6,786 nt of DNA from Rhodothermales bacterium (GTDB lineage Bacteria; Bacteroidota; Rhodothermia; Rhodothermales; UBA10348): contig JABDJZ010000309.1 of assembly GCA_013003255.1 (NCBI GenBank), forward strand, positions 1 to 6,786, written 5' to 3'. The notes below the pieces were generated by a model that ran no database searches, had not been told where the DNA came from, and worked only from the letters and a program-made list of their open reading frames with translations. This document shows positions 1 through 6,528 of this stretch, one piece after another. Within the stretch, counting starts at the first letter, position 1. The number at the start of each line of letters is the position of its first letter. A program made the position numbers and the translations under genes.

Positions 1-1
1 G

Positions 2-2110
2 GATGCGCCCGCGCTGACCGACGAAGAGGTGGACCGCCTCAGGCGATGGATAGCGCAGGGGGCGCAGTGGGAAACCCACTGGTCCTACGCGCCGCCCGAG
101 AGACCCGTGGTCCCGAAGACCGATGACTGGGCCGCCTCACCCCTGGACCACTTCATCAGAGCCCGCATGGATGGCGAAGGCCTTTCGCCCGCCTCCGAGG
201 CCACGTGCCACGTACTCGGCCGAAGGGTCTCGTTGGACCTTACCGGCCTGCCGGCGGACCCCGATCGCCTGGACGCACTGTGCGAAACCCCGCTCACTGA
301 TGAGACATTCGGTGCCTACGTGGACGAGCTGCTCGGACACCCCGGTTTTGGAGAGCGGTGGGCAACCATGTGGCTGGACCTCGCCCGGTACGCGGACTCC
401 AAGGGCTACGAGGCAGATCGACACCGGTCCATCTGGAGGTACAGGGACTGGGTCATTCAGGCATTCAACCGGGACCTTCCGTTTGACGACTTCACCATCC
501 AGCAGTTGGCCGGCGACCTGCTGGAGGACTCCGATACCGAGCAACTCATCGCCACCGCGTTTCACCGGAACGCGATGACCAACGAGGAGGGCGGCACGGA
601 CGATGAGGAGCACCGCATCGCCGCCGTCGTCGATCGGGTCAATACCACCTGGGAGGTCTGGCAAGGGACCACGATGTCGTGTGCCCAATGCCACGGGCAT
701 CCCTATGACCCCTTCCGGCAGGCAGACTATTACCGCTCGATGGCGGTATTCAACAACACCCGCGATTGGGATCAGCCCAGCGAAGAACCGGTCCTGTTCG
801 AATACGATGATCCGGAAGCAGCCGCCCGAATCGAGCGAGATCTGGAGCAGGCGCGCGCGGCCTTGAGAGCGCATCTGGAGACCGCCGAAAGTCTGGAGGT
901 TCAGGCGGACTGGGAGGCCAACCTCGGAGATCCGGCTGTCGCCGGTCGCCTCTCCACCACGGTTCAGAACGAGGTGCTTCGCATCGGGAAGATTCCGGCG
1001 GAGGACCGCTCACCGTACCAGCGTGCGTTCATCCGCGACCGATTTGCCGAAGTACACGCCTCCACAGCGAATCTCACCGCGCGGATCCGGGAGTTGGAGG
1101 GAGAGCGATGGGCCCTCGGACCGACAACTACGCCGGTACTCCGGGAAAACCCACCGCACGAAGCACGGGTGACGCGCATCATGGACCGCGGCAGCTTCCT
1201 GACCCAGGGCGATCCGGTGGAGCCCGGCGTCCCGGCCTCACTCCCCGGAACACTGCCCGATGCGGCAGACCGGCTCGACTTTGCCAACTGGCTGGTATCT
1301 CCTGAAAACCCGCTGACCGCCCGCGTCACCGTCAACCGGTTCTGGGAGCAGCTTTTTGGCCGGGGCATCGTCCTGACGCTGGAGGATTTCGGTACCGTAG
1401 GCGAGCCTCCCTCCCACCCTGAGTTGCTCGATTGGCTCGCCGTCAGTTTCCGGGAGGACCTCGATTGGAGCGTGAAAGGGCTGCTTCGAATGATGGTGAT
1501 GTCGCGGACCTACCGGCAGTCGTCCGTCCGCACCAATGACCGCGACCCGCAGAACATCTGGCTTTCCCGCGGCCCAAGAGTCCGCATGACCGGCGAGCAG
1601 ATTCGGGACCAGGCGCTGGCCGCGAGCGGACTGCTGAGTACCAAGCGTCTGGGGCCCTCGGTGATGCCCCCGCAGCCCGAGGGTATCTGGCGCAATCCTT
1701 ACAACGGGGCCCAATGGCAGGTCTCCGAGGGCGAAGACCGGTACCGGCGCGCTGTCTACACCTACTGGCGGCGCACCGCCCCCTACCCTTCGCTCGTGAC
1801 CTTCGACAGTCCCTCCCGCGAACTTTGCGTTTCTCGCCGCATCACCACCAATACCCCGCTGCAGGCCCTGGTCACGCTGAATGATCCCGTGTTCTGGGAA
1901 GCATCCGTCGCGCTGGGAAATCGCATGGCGGGCGTGGACGGGGACCTCCGCACCAGGCTGACCGCGGGCTACCGAATGGTTCTGGGGCGGAGGCCTGACG
2001 AAGCCAAGATCGACGTCCTGACAGACCTTGTGGATGAGGCCGGCGCGGATCGGCTGGACCTCGCGGCAAACGTACTTCTGAATTTGGATGAGGCCCTGAC
2101 ACGCGAATGA
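2..2110 (+). CDS. PSCyt1(partial)-DUF1549-DUF1553 protein, 5' end cut by window
   Basis: This is an envelope protein of the planctomycete-type cytochrome family; its biochemical role is unknown. The frame is open from nt 2 with no stop, and the first codons read as the end of a PSCyt1 cytochrome c domain (WIAQGAQW, then HW and a proline-rich stretch). The gene therefore starts upstream, and the GTG at nt 29 is not the real start. 702 codons are visible. The DUF1549 (PSCyt2) domain spans about nt 130-770. It includes LDLTGLPA, ERWATMWLDLARYADS and a CxxCH motif (CAQCH, nt 680-694) followed by HPYDPF. A charged, helical, probably coiled-coil linker covers about nt 800-1140. RGSFLTQGDP begins at nt 1187. 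DUF1553 (PSD1) spans about nt 1270-2090, with NPLTARVTVNRFWEQLFGRG, DFGTVGEPPSHPELLDWLA and TNTPLQALVTLNDP. The stop overlaps the ATG of the DUF1501 gene (ATGA). The signal peptide and most of PSCyt1 lie outside the window. Family assignment is very secure; function is not. Confidence 0.95.
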   Translation, partial: DAPALTDEEVDRLRRWIAQGAQWETHWSYAPPERPVVPKTDDWAASPLDHFIRARMDGEGLSPASEATCHVLGRRVSLDLTGLPADPDRLDALCETPLTDETFGAYVDELLGHPGFGERWATMWLDLARYADSKGYEADRHRSIWRYRDWVIQAFNRDLPFDDFTIQQLAGDLLEDSDTEQLIATAFHRNAMTNEEGGTDDEEHRIAAVVDRVNTTWEVWQGTTMSCAQCHGHPYDPFRQADYYRSMAVFNNTRDWDQPSEEPVLFEYDDPEAAARIERDLEQARAALRAHLETAESLEVQADWEANLGDPAVAGRLSTTVQNEVLRIGKIPAEDRSPYQRAFIRDRFAEVHASTANLTARIRELEGERWALGPTTTPVLRENPPHEARVTRIMDRGSFLTQGDPVEPGVPASLPGTLPDAADRLDFANWLVSPENPLTARVTVNRFWEQLFGRGIVLTLEDFGTVGEPPSHPELLDWLAVSFREDLDWSVKGLLRMMVMSRTYRQSSVRTNDRDPQNIWLSRGPRVRMTGEQIRDQALAASGLLSTKRLGPSVMPPQPEGIWRNPYNGAQWQVSEGEDRYRRAVYTYWRRTAPYPSLVTFDSPSRELCVSRRITTNTPLQALVTLNDPVFWEASVALGNRMAGVDGDLRTRLTAGYRMVLGRRPDEAKIDVLTDLVDEAGADRLDLAANVLLNLDEALTRE
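2107..2110 (+). promoter_or_regulatory. ATGA stop/start overlap between DUF1553 and DUF1501 genes
   Basis: The TGA at 2108-2110 ends the DUF1553 gene, and the ATG at 2107-2109 begins the DUF1501 gene. A GAGG upstream (about nt 2090-2093) is farther away than usual, so translation most likely depends on ribosomes finishing the upstream gene (inference). Confidence 0.6.
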
Positions 2111-3597
2111 CCGACATCCAGAAAGAAGCCCGCCTGCGCGAAGCGCACTACCTGACGCGACGCCACTTCCTGAAGAGTTGCTCAACGGGATTGGGCGCTG
2201 CTGCACTCGGTAGTCTCATGGGAGGCTGCCTCCCGGGTGCCGGCACGGGGCCAGGAAGCCTCGCCGCGTCCCCGCTGGACCCTCTGGCCGCGCGGGCACC
2301 CCATTTCCTGCCGACGGCCAAGCGCGTCATCTTCCTCCACATGGCCGGTGCGCCCAGTCAACTGGAGCTTTTCGACTACAAGCCGGAGCTAGCCAAGCTG
2401 GATGGGGAGCTGTGTCCTCCTTCCCTGCTCGAGGGAAAGCGGTTCTCGTTCATCCGTGGAACGCCCAAGATGCTGGGGCCCGTGGCCAACTTCAGGCAGC
2501 GAGGCCAGTCCGGCGCCTGGGTATCGGACCACCTGCCGCACTTTGCCGAGATGGCCGACGAGGTGACCTTCCTCAAGGCCATGCACACCGATGAGTTCAA
2601 CCACGCGCCGGCCCAACTCTTCCTGTACACCGGAAGCCCGCGATTGGGGCGGCCCAGCATGGGGTCCTGGGCCACCTACGGCCTGGGATCGGAGAACGAA
2701 AACCTGCCCGGATTCGTGGTGCTCCTCTCGGGTGCTGCCCAGCCGGATGCCGGTGCTTCCGTGTACGGATCCGGCTTCCTGCCGAGCATCTACCAGGGGG
2801 TGCAGTGCCGATCAGAGGGCGATCCCGTGCTCTACTTGTCGGATCCGGACGGCGTGACGCGGGACCTGCGCCGGAAGAGCATCGAGGCCATTACCCAGAT
2901 CAACCGGCAGCAATATGAGGATGTGGGAGATCCGGAAATCCTGACACGCATCTCGCAGTACGAGTTGGCGTTTCGCATGCAGATGTCGGTCCCGGAGGCC
3001 ATGGACATCACGCAGGAGCCGGAGTATGTCCACGCCGAGTACGGCACCGAACCGGGCTCGCTCTCTTTCGCCAACAACTGCCTGCTGGCCCGCCGGCTGG
3101 TAGAACGGGGCGTTCGGTTTGTCCAGCTGTTCCACTGGGGCTGGGATTCCCACGGAGCTGGCGAGAGCGAGTCGCTGAGTCACGGATTCCGCGACCGGTG
3201 CCGGGAAACGGATCGACCCATCGCCGCCCTGCTGGCCGACCTCAAGCGGCGCGGCCTGCTCGAGGACACGCTGGTGGTCTGGGGCGGGGAGTTCGGACGC
3301 ACGCCCATGCTGGAGAATCGCACGGGCGAGGACAATCCCTTCGTGGGTCGCGACCACCACAGCGACGTGTACACCATGTGGATCGCGGGCGGCGGCGTCA
3401 AGCGGGGGTTCACGTACGGCGAGACGGATGAGATTGGCTACACGGCCCTCTCCGGACGCGTACACGTACACGACCTCCAGGCCACCATACTCCACACGCT
3501 GGGTTTCGATCACGAGCGCATGACCCACAAATTCCAGGGACGGGACTTCCGGCTGACCGACGTGTCCGGCAGGGTGGTGCGGGAGATCCTGGCATGA
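2107..3597 (+). CDS. DUF1501 family protein, Tat-exported
   Basis: This 496-residue protein belongs to DUF1501, a family distantly related to the sulfatase/alkaline phosphatase superfamily; no reaction has been established for it. The N-terminus carries a twin-arginine signal: RRHFLK at residues 18-23, then a hydrophobic stretch and LMGGC ending at Cys41. The last may be a lipobox, giving a Tat-exported lipoprotein, although Met at -3 is not ideal. The mature part follows the family throughout: KRVIFLHMAGAPSQLELFD (about 72-90), HLPHFAEMADEVTFLKAMH (142-160), FNHAPAQLFLYTG (164-176), HWGWDSHG (343-350), GGEFGRTP (393-400), GRDHHSD (414-420) and HVHDLQATILHTLG (453-466). The His/Asp/Glu residues in the last four blocks resemble metal ligands of the phosphatase fold (inference). 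The ATG overlaps the stop of the DUF1553 gene, and the stop overlaps the next ATG, so translation is probably coupled on both sides. Tat export suggests the protein folds, perhaps with metal, before export. Confidence 0.95.
   Translation: MTDIQKEARLREAHYLTRRHFLKSCSTGLGAAALGSLMGGCLPGAGTGPGSLAASPLDPLAARAPHFLPTAKRVIFLHMAGAPSQLELFDYKPELAKLDGELCPPSLLEGKRFSFIRGTPKMLGPVANFRQRGQSGAWVSDHLPHFAEMADEVTFLKAMHTDEFNHAPAQLFLYTGSPRLGRPSMGSWATYGLGSENENLPGFVVLLSGAAQPDAGASVYGSGFLPSIYQGVQCRSEGDPVLYLSDPDGVTRDLRRKSIEAITQINRQQYEDVGDPEILTRISQYELAFRMQMSVPEAMDITQEPEYVHAEYGTEPGSLSFANNCLLARRLVERGVRFVQLFHWGWDSHGAGESESLSHGFRDRCRETDRPIAALLADLKRRGLLEDTLVVWGGEFGRTPMLENRTGEDNPFVGRDHHSDVYTMWIAGGGVKRGFTYGETDEIGYTALSGRVHVHDLQATILHTLGFDHERMTHKFQGRDFRLTDVSGRVVREILA
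3581..3597 (+). promoter_or_regulatory. ribosome binding site and ATGA overlap coupling DUF1501 to the cytochrome gene
   Basis: GGGAG at nt 3581-3585 lies 8 bases before the ATG at nt 3594, and that ATG shares bases with the TGA at 3595-3597. The site supports this start and suggests reinitiation or coupled translation. It is the best Shine-Dalgarno-like sequence in the window. Confidence 0.55.
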
Positions 3598-5012
3598 CCC
3601 GAACCGCCGACTCGCCCCACCCCAAACTCTCCGACCAGGTCCTGCGCTTCCAGGCGATTGCCGTTCTGTTCGTCGTGGCAGCCCTGTTTATCCTGATCGA
3701 CCCGGGCGGTCGGCCTACGGACCTGTCCCGACTTGCGGGGCGGCTGCACCCGATGCTGGTCCATCTGCCGATTGGACTCGTGGCCTTTGCCGTCCTGCTG
3801 GGACTGGCGTCCCGCCGTTGGCCAGATGTGCTGGCCTGGAGTGAGTGGACCTGGCTGGCTGGCGCCTGGTCCGGCGTGGCGGCCATCGCAGGCGGGCTTC
3901 TGCTCGCTCAGGCGGGCGGGTACAACGACGACACGCTCTTCGTCCACCGACTGGGAGGCGCGTTGCTGGTTATCACGGCCTCGTGGATGCCCTGGCTGCT
4001 CCGGTCCTCAGGCGACTCCCGGGCAGGCTGGGTGCTTGGAGGAGGCACCGCGCTCGCCGCCATCCTCCTGGTAATCACTGGACACAACGGGGGCTCGCTG
4101 ACGCACGGCCCGGACTACCTCGCGGCCCACACCCCGCTGCAGTTGTCCATCCTCGGGAGTAACGAGGCGCCCGAGAGATTGCGTCTGGGAGACCCCGACT
4201 CCACGACGGTCTATGAGGCGGTGGTGGCCCCCATTCTCGCGGCTCGCTGTACCGCCTGCCACGGTGAGGGCAGGACCCGCGGCGGACTTGATCTGCGGAC
4301 CCCCGAGGGGATTCTTGATGGCGGAAATGACGGGCCAGTTGTGCTCGCTGGCCAGTCCGAAAGCAGTCCACTTATCGAACGCCTTTTCCTGCCCCCTTCG
4401 GATGAGGAGGCCATGCCACCTCGGGACGCCGCGCCCTTGAGTCCATCGGGTGCCCGGTTGCTTTCCTGGTGGGTTGACCAGGGCGCCTCCTTCGACAAGA
4501 CCCTGGCCGAGGCGGTGATCCCGGAGAGCGTCCGTCGCATCCTGGAGGTCTCCGGACTCGGCGAAATCAGAACCGGGGTGTGGGCCCTTGAGGTTGAGCC
4601 TGCCGACCCGGCACTCATCCAGGCCCTTGCCGATCAGGGAGCGCGCGTCCAGGCTGTGGCCCTGAACGAGCATTTCCTGTCCGTGCGGTGCGAAACCAGA
4701 GCCGCCTGTTTTGAGGACGGCGGCACGAAGCTCGCGGCCCTCGCGGACCAGATTGTGTGGCTGGACCTTTCCCGCAGCGACGTGATCGACACTGATCTCG
4801 CGGCGATATCCAGTCTACCGCGGCTCGAGAAGCTTTGGCTGCAAAACACCGGTGTTTCAGACCTGATGCCGCTCTCGAATCTGACCCACCTCAAGTACCT
4901 GAATGTCACCGGCACGCAGGTCACTGATGAGGCGCTGGGGGCCGTCGATCACGTGGACCGGGTGTTTTCCTTCGGCACGTCGGCAGCCCAGTCCGCGCCG
5001 GATCAAGATTGA
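3594..5012 (+). CDS. DUF2231-like membrane protein with cytochrome c and leucine-rich repeat domains
   Basis: This 472-residue protein has three parts. Residues 1-165 hold about five membrane helices (near 18-36, 53-72, 85-107, 119-137 and 145-163). They carry conserved histidines in RLHPMLVHLPIG (His52, His57), FVHRLGG (His118) and GHNGGSLTHG (His164, His171), as in DUF2231-type membrane domains. Residues about 205-300 form a PSCyt1 cytochrome c domain with heme-binding CTACH at 219-223 (nt 4248-4262). Met274 in EEAMPP is the likely distal ligand, and the domain closes with SWWVDQGASF. Residues about 385-460 contain leucine-rich repeats (WLDLSRSDV, KLWLQNTGVSDL, YLNVTGTQVTD). The likely role is membrane-anchored electron transfer outside the cytoplasm, with the repeats offering a binding surface; the partner is unknown. 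GGGAG sits 8 bases before the ATG, which overlaps the DUF1501 stop. A Cys pair (366, 372) lies between the cytochrome and repeat parts. Confidence 0.92.
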   Translation: MTRTADSPHPKLSDQVLRFQAIAVLFVVAALFILIDPGGRPTDLSRLAGRLHPMLVHLPIGLVAFAVLLGLASRRWPDVLAWSEWTWLAGAWSGVAAIAGGLLLAQAGGYNDDTLFVHRLGGALLVITASWMPWLLRSSGDSRAGWVLGGGTALAAILLVITGHNGGSLTHGPDYLAAHTPLQLSILGSNEAPERLRLGDPDSTTVYEAVVAPILAARCTACHGEGRTRGGLDLRTPEGILDGGNDGPVVLAGQSESSPLIERLFLPPSDEEAMPPRDAAPLSPSGARLLSWWVDQGASFDKTLAEAVIPESVRRILEVSGLGEIRTGVWALEVEPADPALIQALADQGARVQAVALNEHFLSVRCETRAACFEDGGTKLAALADQIVWLDLSRSDVIDTDLAAISSLPRLEKLWLQNTGVSDLMPLSNLTHLKYLNVTGTQVTDEALGAVDHVDRVFSFGTSAAQSAPDQD

Positions 5013-5077
5013 GGCAAACGGCTCGATCTGCGGAAACGGTACGGCCCGCCTCACGTTTACGAAAGGCAACATACCGG

Positions 5078-5944
5078 ATGGTCATGCGTCGCCTTTTTCC
5101 CGCCCTGTTCCTGATTCTTCTCGCGCCGAGTCTCACGGCCTGTGACAGCACCTCCAACGAGCCCGAGCCGGAGCCCGAAGTCATTCCTGCCAAGGAAGGC
5201 TACAGCCTGGTCTGGAATGACGAGTTCGAGGGCCACGAGGTCAATACCGCCAACTGGACACACTGGGTGACCGGCAATCCATTCAACAACGAACTCCAGT
5301 ACTACACGGCCCGAAAGGACAACTCAACCATCGAAGACGGCGTCCTCTACCTCGTGGCGCGCAAGGAGACGTACACGGCGGCAGACGGCACCAGGGAGTA
5401 CACCTCGGCCAGGATCAACACCAAGGACAAGGTGGACTTCAAGTACGGACGCGTGGAAGTCCGGGCGCAGATGCCCATCGGTCAGGGCATTTGGCCGGCC
5501 ATCTGGATGCTTCCCACGGACAATGTCTACGGCGGTTGGCCGCACTCCGGCGAGATTGACATCATGGAGTACCTAGGCCACGAACCCCGGACGGTGTATG
5601 GAACCCTGCACTACACGCGGGAGAACGCCCCGCAGCACTACCACGAGGGCTCTTCGTACACGCTCCCGTCAGGGGCTTTCTCGGATGACTTCCACGTCTT
5701 CGAACTGGAATGGGACGAAACCGAAATGCGCTGGTACGTGGATGGTGTCCAGTACCGCGTGCATCGCAACTGGTCAACATTTGGTCACGACTATCCCGCC
5801 CCATTCGACCAGCGTTTCCACCTGCTGCTGAATGTCGCCGTGGGCGGCGACTGGCCCGGGAGTCCGAGCGCCGCGACCGCCTTCCCGCAGATCATGAAAG
5901 TTGACTACGTGCGCGTTTTTGAGCGCGTCGCAGCGCAGGACTGA
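5078..5944 (+). CDS. GH16 family endo-beta-1,3-glucanase (laminarinase-type) lipoprotein
   Basis: This is a glycoside hydrolase family 16 enzyme, most likely hydrolysing beta-1,3- or mixed beta-1,3/1,4-glucans such as laminarin outside the cell. From the ATG at nt 5078 it is 288 residues. MRRLFPALFLILL followed by LTAC gives a lipoprotein signal, with Cys22 (nt 5141) as the lipidated residue. An acidic linker (EPEPEPE, nt 5159-5179) precedes the catalytic domain (about 42-285). Family signatures are LVWNDEF, NELQYYTARKDN, GRVEVRAQMP, GIWPAIWMLP, the active site GEIDIMEYLG (Glu159 nucleophile, Asp161, Glu164 acid/base; nt 5552 onward) and NVAVGGDWPG. The ExDxxE form is the one known from laminarinases and related enzymes, not lichenases. 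An in-frame TTG at 5009 overlaps the previous stop but would put 23 extra residues ahead of the signal. ATG 5084 is a near-equal alternative. GAAAGG at 5061-5066 is a weak ribosome site. The gene may be read with the upstream operon. Exact substrate cannot be fixed from sequence. Confidence 0.93.
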   Translation: MVMRRLFPALFLILLAPSLTACDSTSNEPEPEPEVIPAKEGYSLVWNDEFEGHEVNTANWTHWVTGNPFNNELQYYTARKDNSTIEDGVLYLVARKETYTAADGTREYTSARINTKDKVDFKYGRVEVRAQMPIGQGIWPAIWMLPTDNVYGGWPHSGEIDIMEYLGHEPRTVYGTLHYTRENAPQHYHEGSSYTLPSGAFSDDFHVFELEWDETEMRWYVDGVQYRVHRNWSTFGHDYPAPFDQRFHLLLNVAVGGDWPGSPSAATAFPQIMKVDYVRVFERVAAQD

Positions 5945-5947
5945 CCG
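5945..5947. other. 3-base gap between convergent stop codons
   Basis: The GH16 TGA (5942-5944) and the DUF4440 TAG (complement of 5948-5950) are separated by only three bases. A short GC inverted repeat (CCGC 5945-5948 with GCGG 5955-5958) lies here but has no T-run. Any terminator must lie inside one or both coding regions, or the transcripts overlap. Confidence 0.7.
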
Positions 5948-6430
5948 CTAGCCGGCGGCCTCCCACTCGGCCTCGGTAGCAGGCTGCATCTGGTACTCCA
6001 TCACCATTTTCCACTCGCCGTCCATCTTGACCAGAAGGGCCTGAAAGTGGACAATCGCTCCGGTGGCGTCCGCGTCACCGGTGGCGGCCGAGTACCAGAA
6101 CATGCCGGTTTCGTGAGCCGTTGTTTCGTCATTCAATCGCTGGGTGAAGCGGAATTCCACCGAGGCGGTCATTTTCCCGGCCGCCGTGTCGACGAAGCCT
6201 TGTTTCCAACCATCGAGCGCCTGGGCGATGGGATAGCTCGCGCCTGAGGACTGATTTACAAGCACCGCATCGGGGTGGTAGGTGGCGGCATATCCCTCGA
6301 AATCTCCCTCTGCCACCGTCCGGGAAACCTCGGTCCAGAAAGCGTCCAGGTCTTCAGTAGCCTCAGCGGGAGCACTTGCGGGCAGTAGGCTGGAAAGAAC
6401 GACGGTCAGGATGGGTAGCAGCAGGGTCAT
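5948..6430 (-). CDS. secreted NTF2-like / DUF4440 (SnoaL-type) protein
   Basis: This 160-residue protein is read from ATG at 6430 down to TAG at 5948-5950. Residues 1 to about 22 form a hydrophobic signal peptide (MTLLLPILTVVLSSLLPASA) with probable cleavage after ASA or APA; unusually, it has no basic residue before the hydrophobic core. The rest is one NTF2-like cone fold of the DUF4440/SnoaL group: an N-terminal helix (DLDAFWTEVSRTVAEGDFEG, 27-46), then YHPDAVLVN (51-59), GWKQGFVDT, and C-terminal strands IVHFQALLVKMDGEWKMVME (126-145). Family members include small enzymes and binding proteins, so a specific activity cannot be assigned; the mature protein is probably periplasmic. An in-frame stop 18 bases upstream (complement of 6446-6448), with no other start codon between, fixes the start at 6430. 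No clear ribosome site precedes it. The gene converges on the GH16 gene and diverges from the partial lipoprotein gene. Confidence 0.85.
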   Translation of the reverse strand: MTLLLPILTVVLSSLLPASAPAEATEDLDAFWTEVSRTVAEGDFEGYAATYHPDAVLVNQSSGASYPIAQALDGWKQGFVDTAAGKMTASVEFRFTQRLNDETTAHETGMFWYSAATGDADATGAIVHFQALLVKMDGEWKMVMEYQMQPATEAEWEAAG

Positions 6431-6528
6431 GGCTCTGGCGGTGTTTTACCCAAGGTAGGTGTGCCCGGAGCCACCCGCACGGTTTGCCAGGCCGTAGATT
6501 CCTCCCAACCAAGACCGGCCAGAACATC
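6431..6528. promoter_or_regulatory. divergent intergenic region, presumed promoters for both flanking genes
   Basis: This 98-base stretch separates the divergently read DUF4440 and partial lipoprotein genes and must hold the DUF4440 promoter. On the minus strand TACCTTGG (complement of about 6450-6457) is one mismatch from the Bacteroidota -7 element TAnnTTTG, but no matching -33 TTTG was seen at the proper distance. On the plus strand TAGATT (6495-6500) matches four of six bases of a -10 box without a -35 partner. No operator repeat was noticed. Promoter function is inferred from gene orientation; the individual boxes are weak. Confidence 0.4.

Noticed and set aside
29..31. GTG at nt 29 as the start of the DUF1549/DUF1553 gene
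   Set aside because: The upstream in-frame codons continue the end of a PSCyt1 domain with no stop, so the gene begins outside the window.
137..874. Long minus-strand open frame of 245 codons opposite the DUF1549 region
   Set aside because: It is antisense to a well-supported family domain and shows no recognisable motif; long antisense frames are expected at high GC.
1238..2206. Minus-strand open frame of 322 codons opposite the DUF1553 domain
   Set aside because: The plus strand encodes clear DUF1553 motifs across the same bases; the antisense product is low-complexity and unlike any family I know.
2812..3528. Minus-strand open frame of 238 codons opposite the DUF1501 gene
   Set aside because: It is a shadow of the conserved DUF1501 coding sequence, with no signal or domain of its own.
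4008..4673. Minus-strand open frame of 221 codons opposite the cytochrome gene
   Set aside because: It covers the CTACH and AMPP coding region of the plus strand; no domain is recognisable.
5911..5960. GC-rich inverted repeats and a T5 run (GCGCGTTTTTGAGCGCG, CCGC/GCGG) near the convergent stops as a possible terminator
   Set aside because: The T-run lies in the loop and not after a stem, and the CCGC/GCGG stem is only four pairs with no following T-run.
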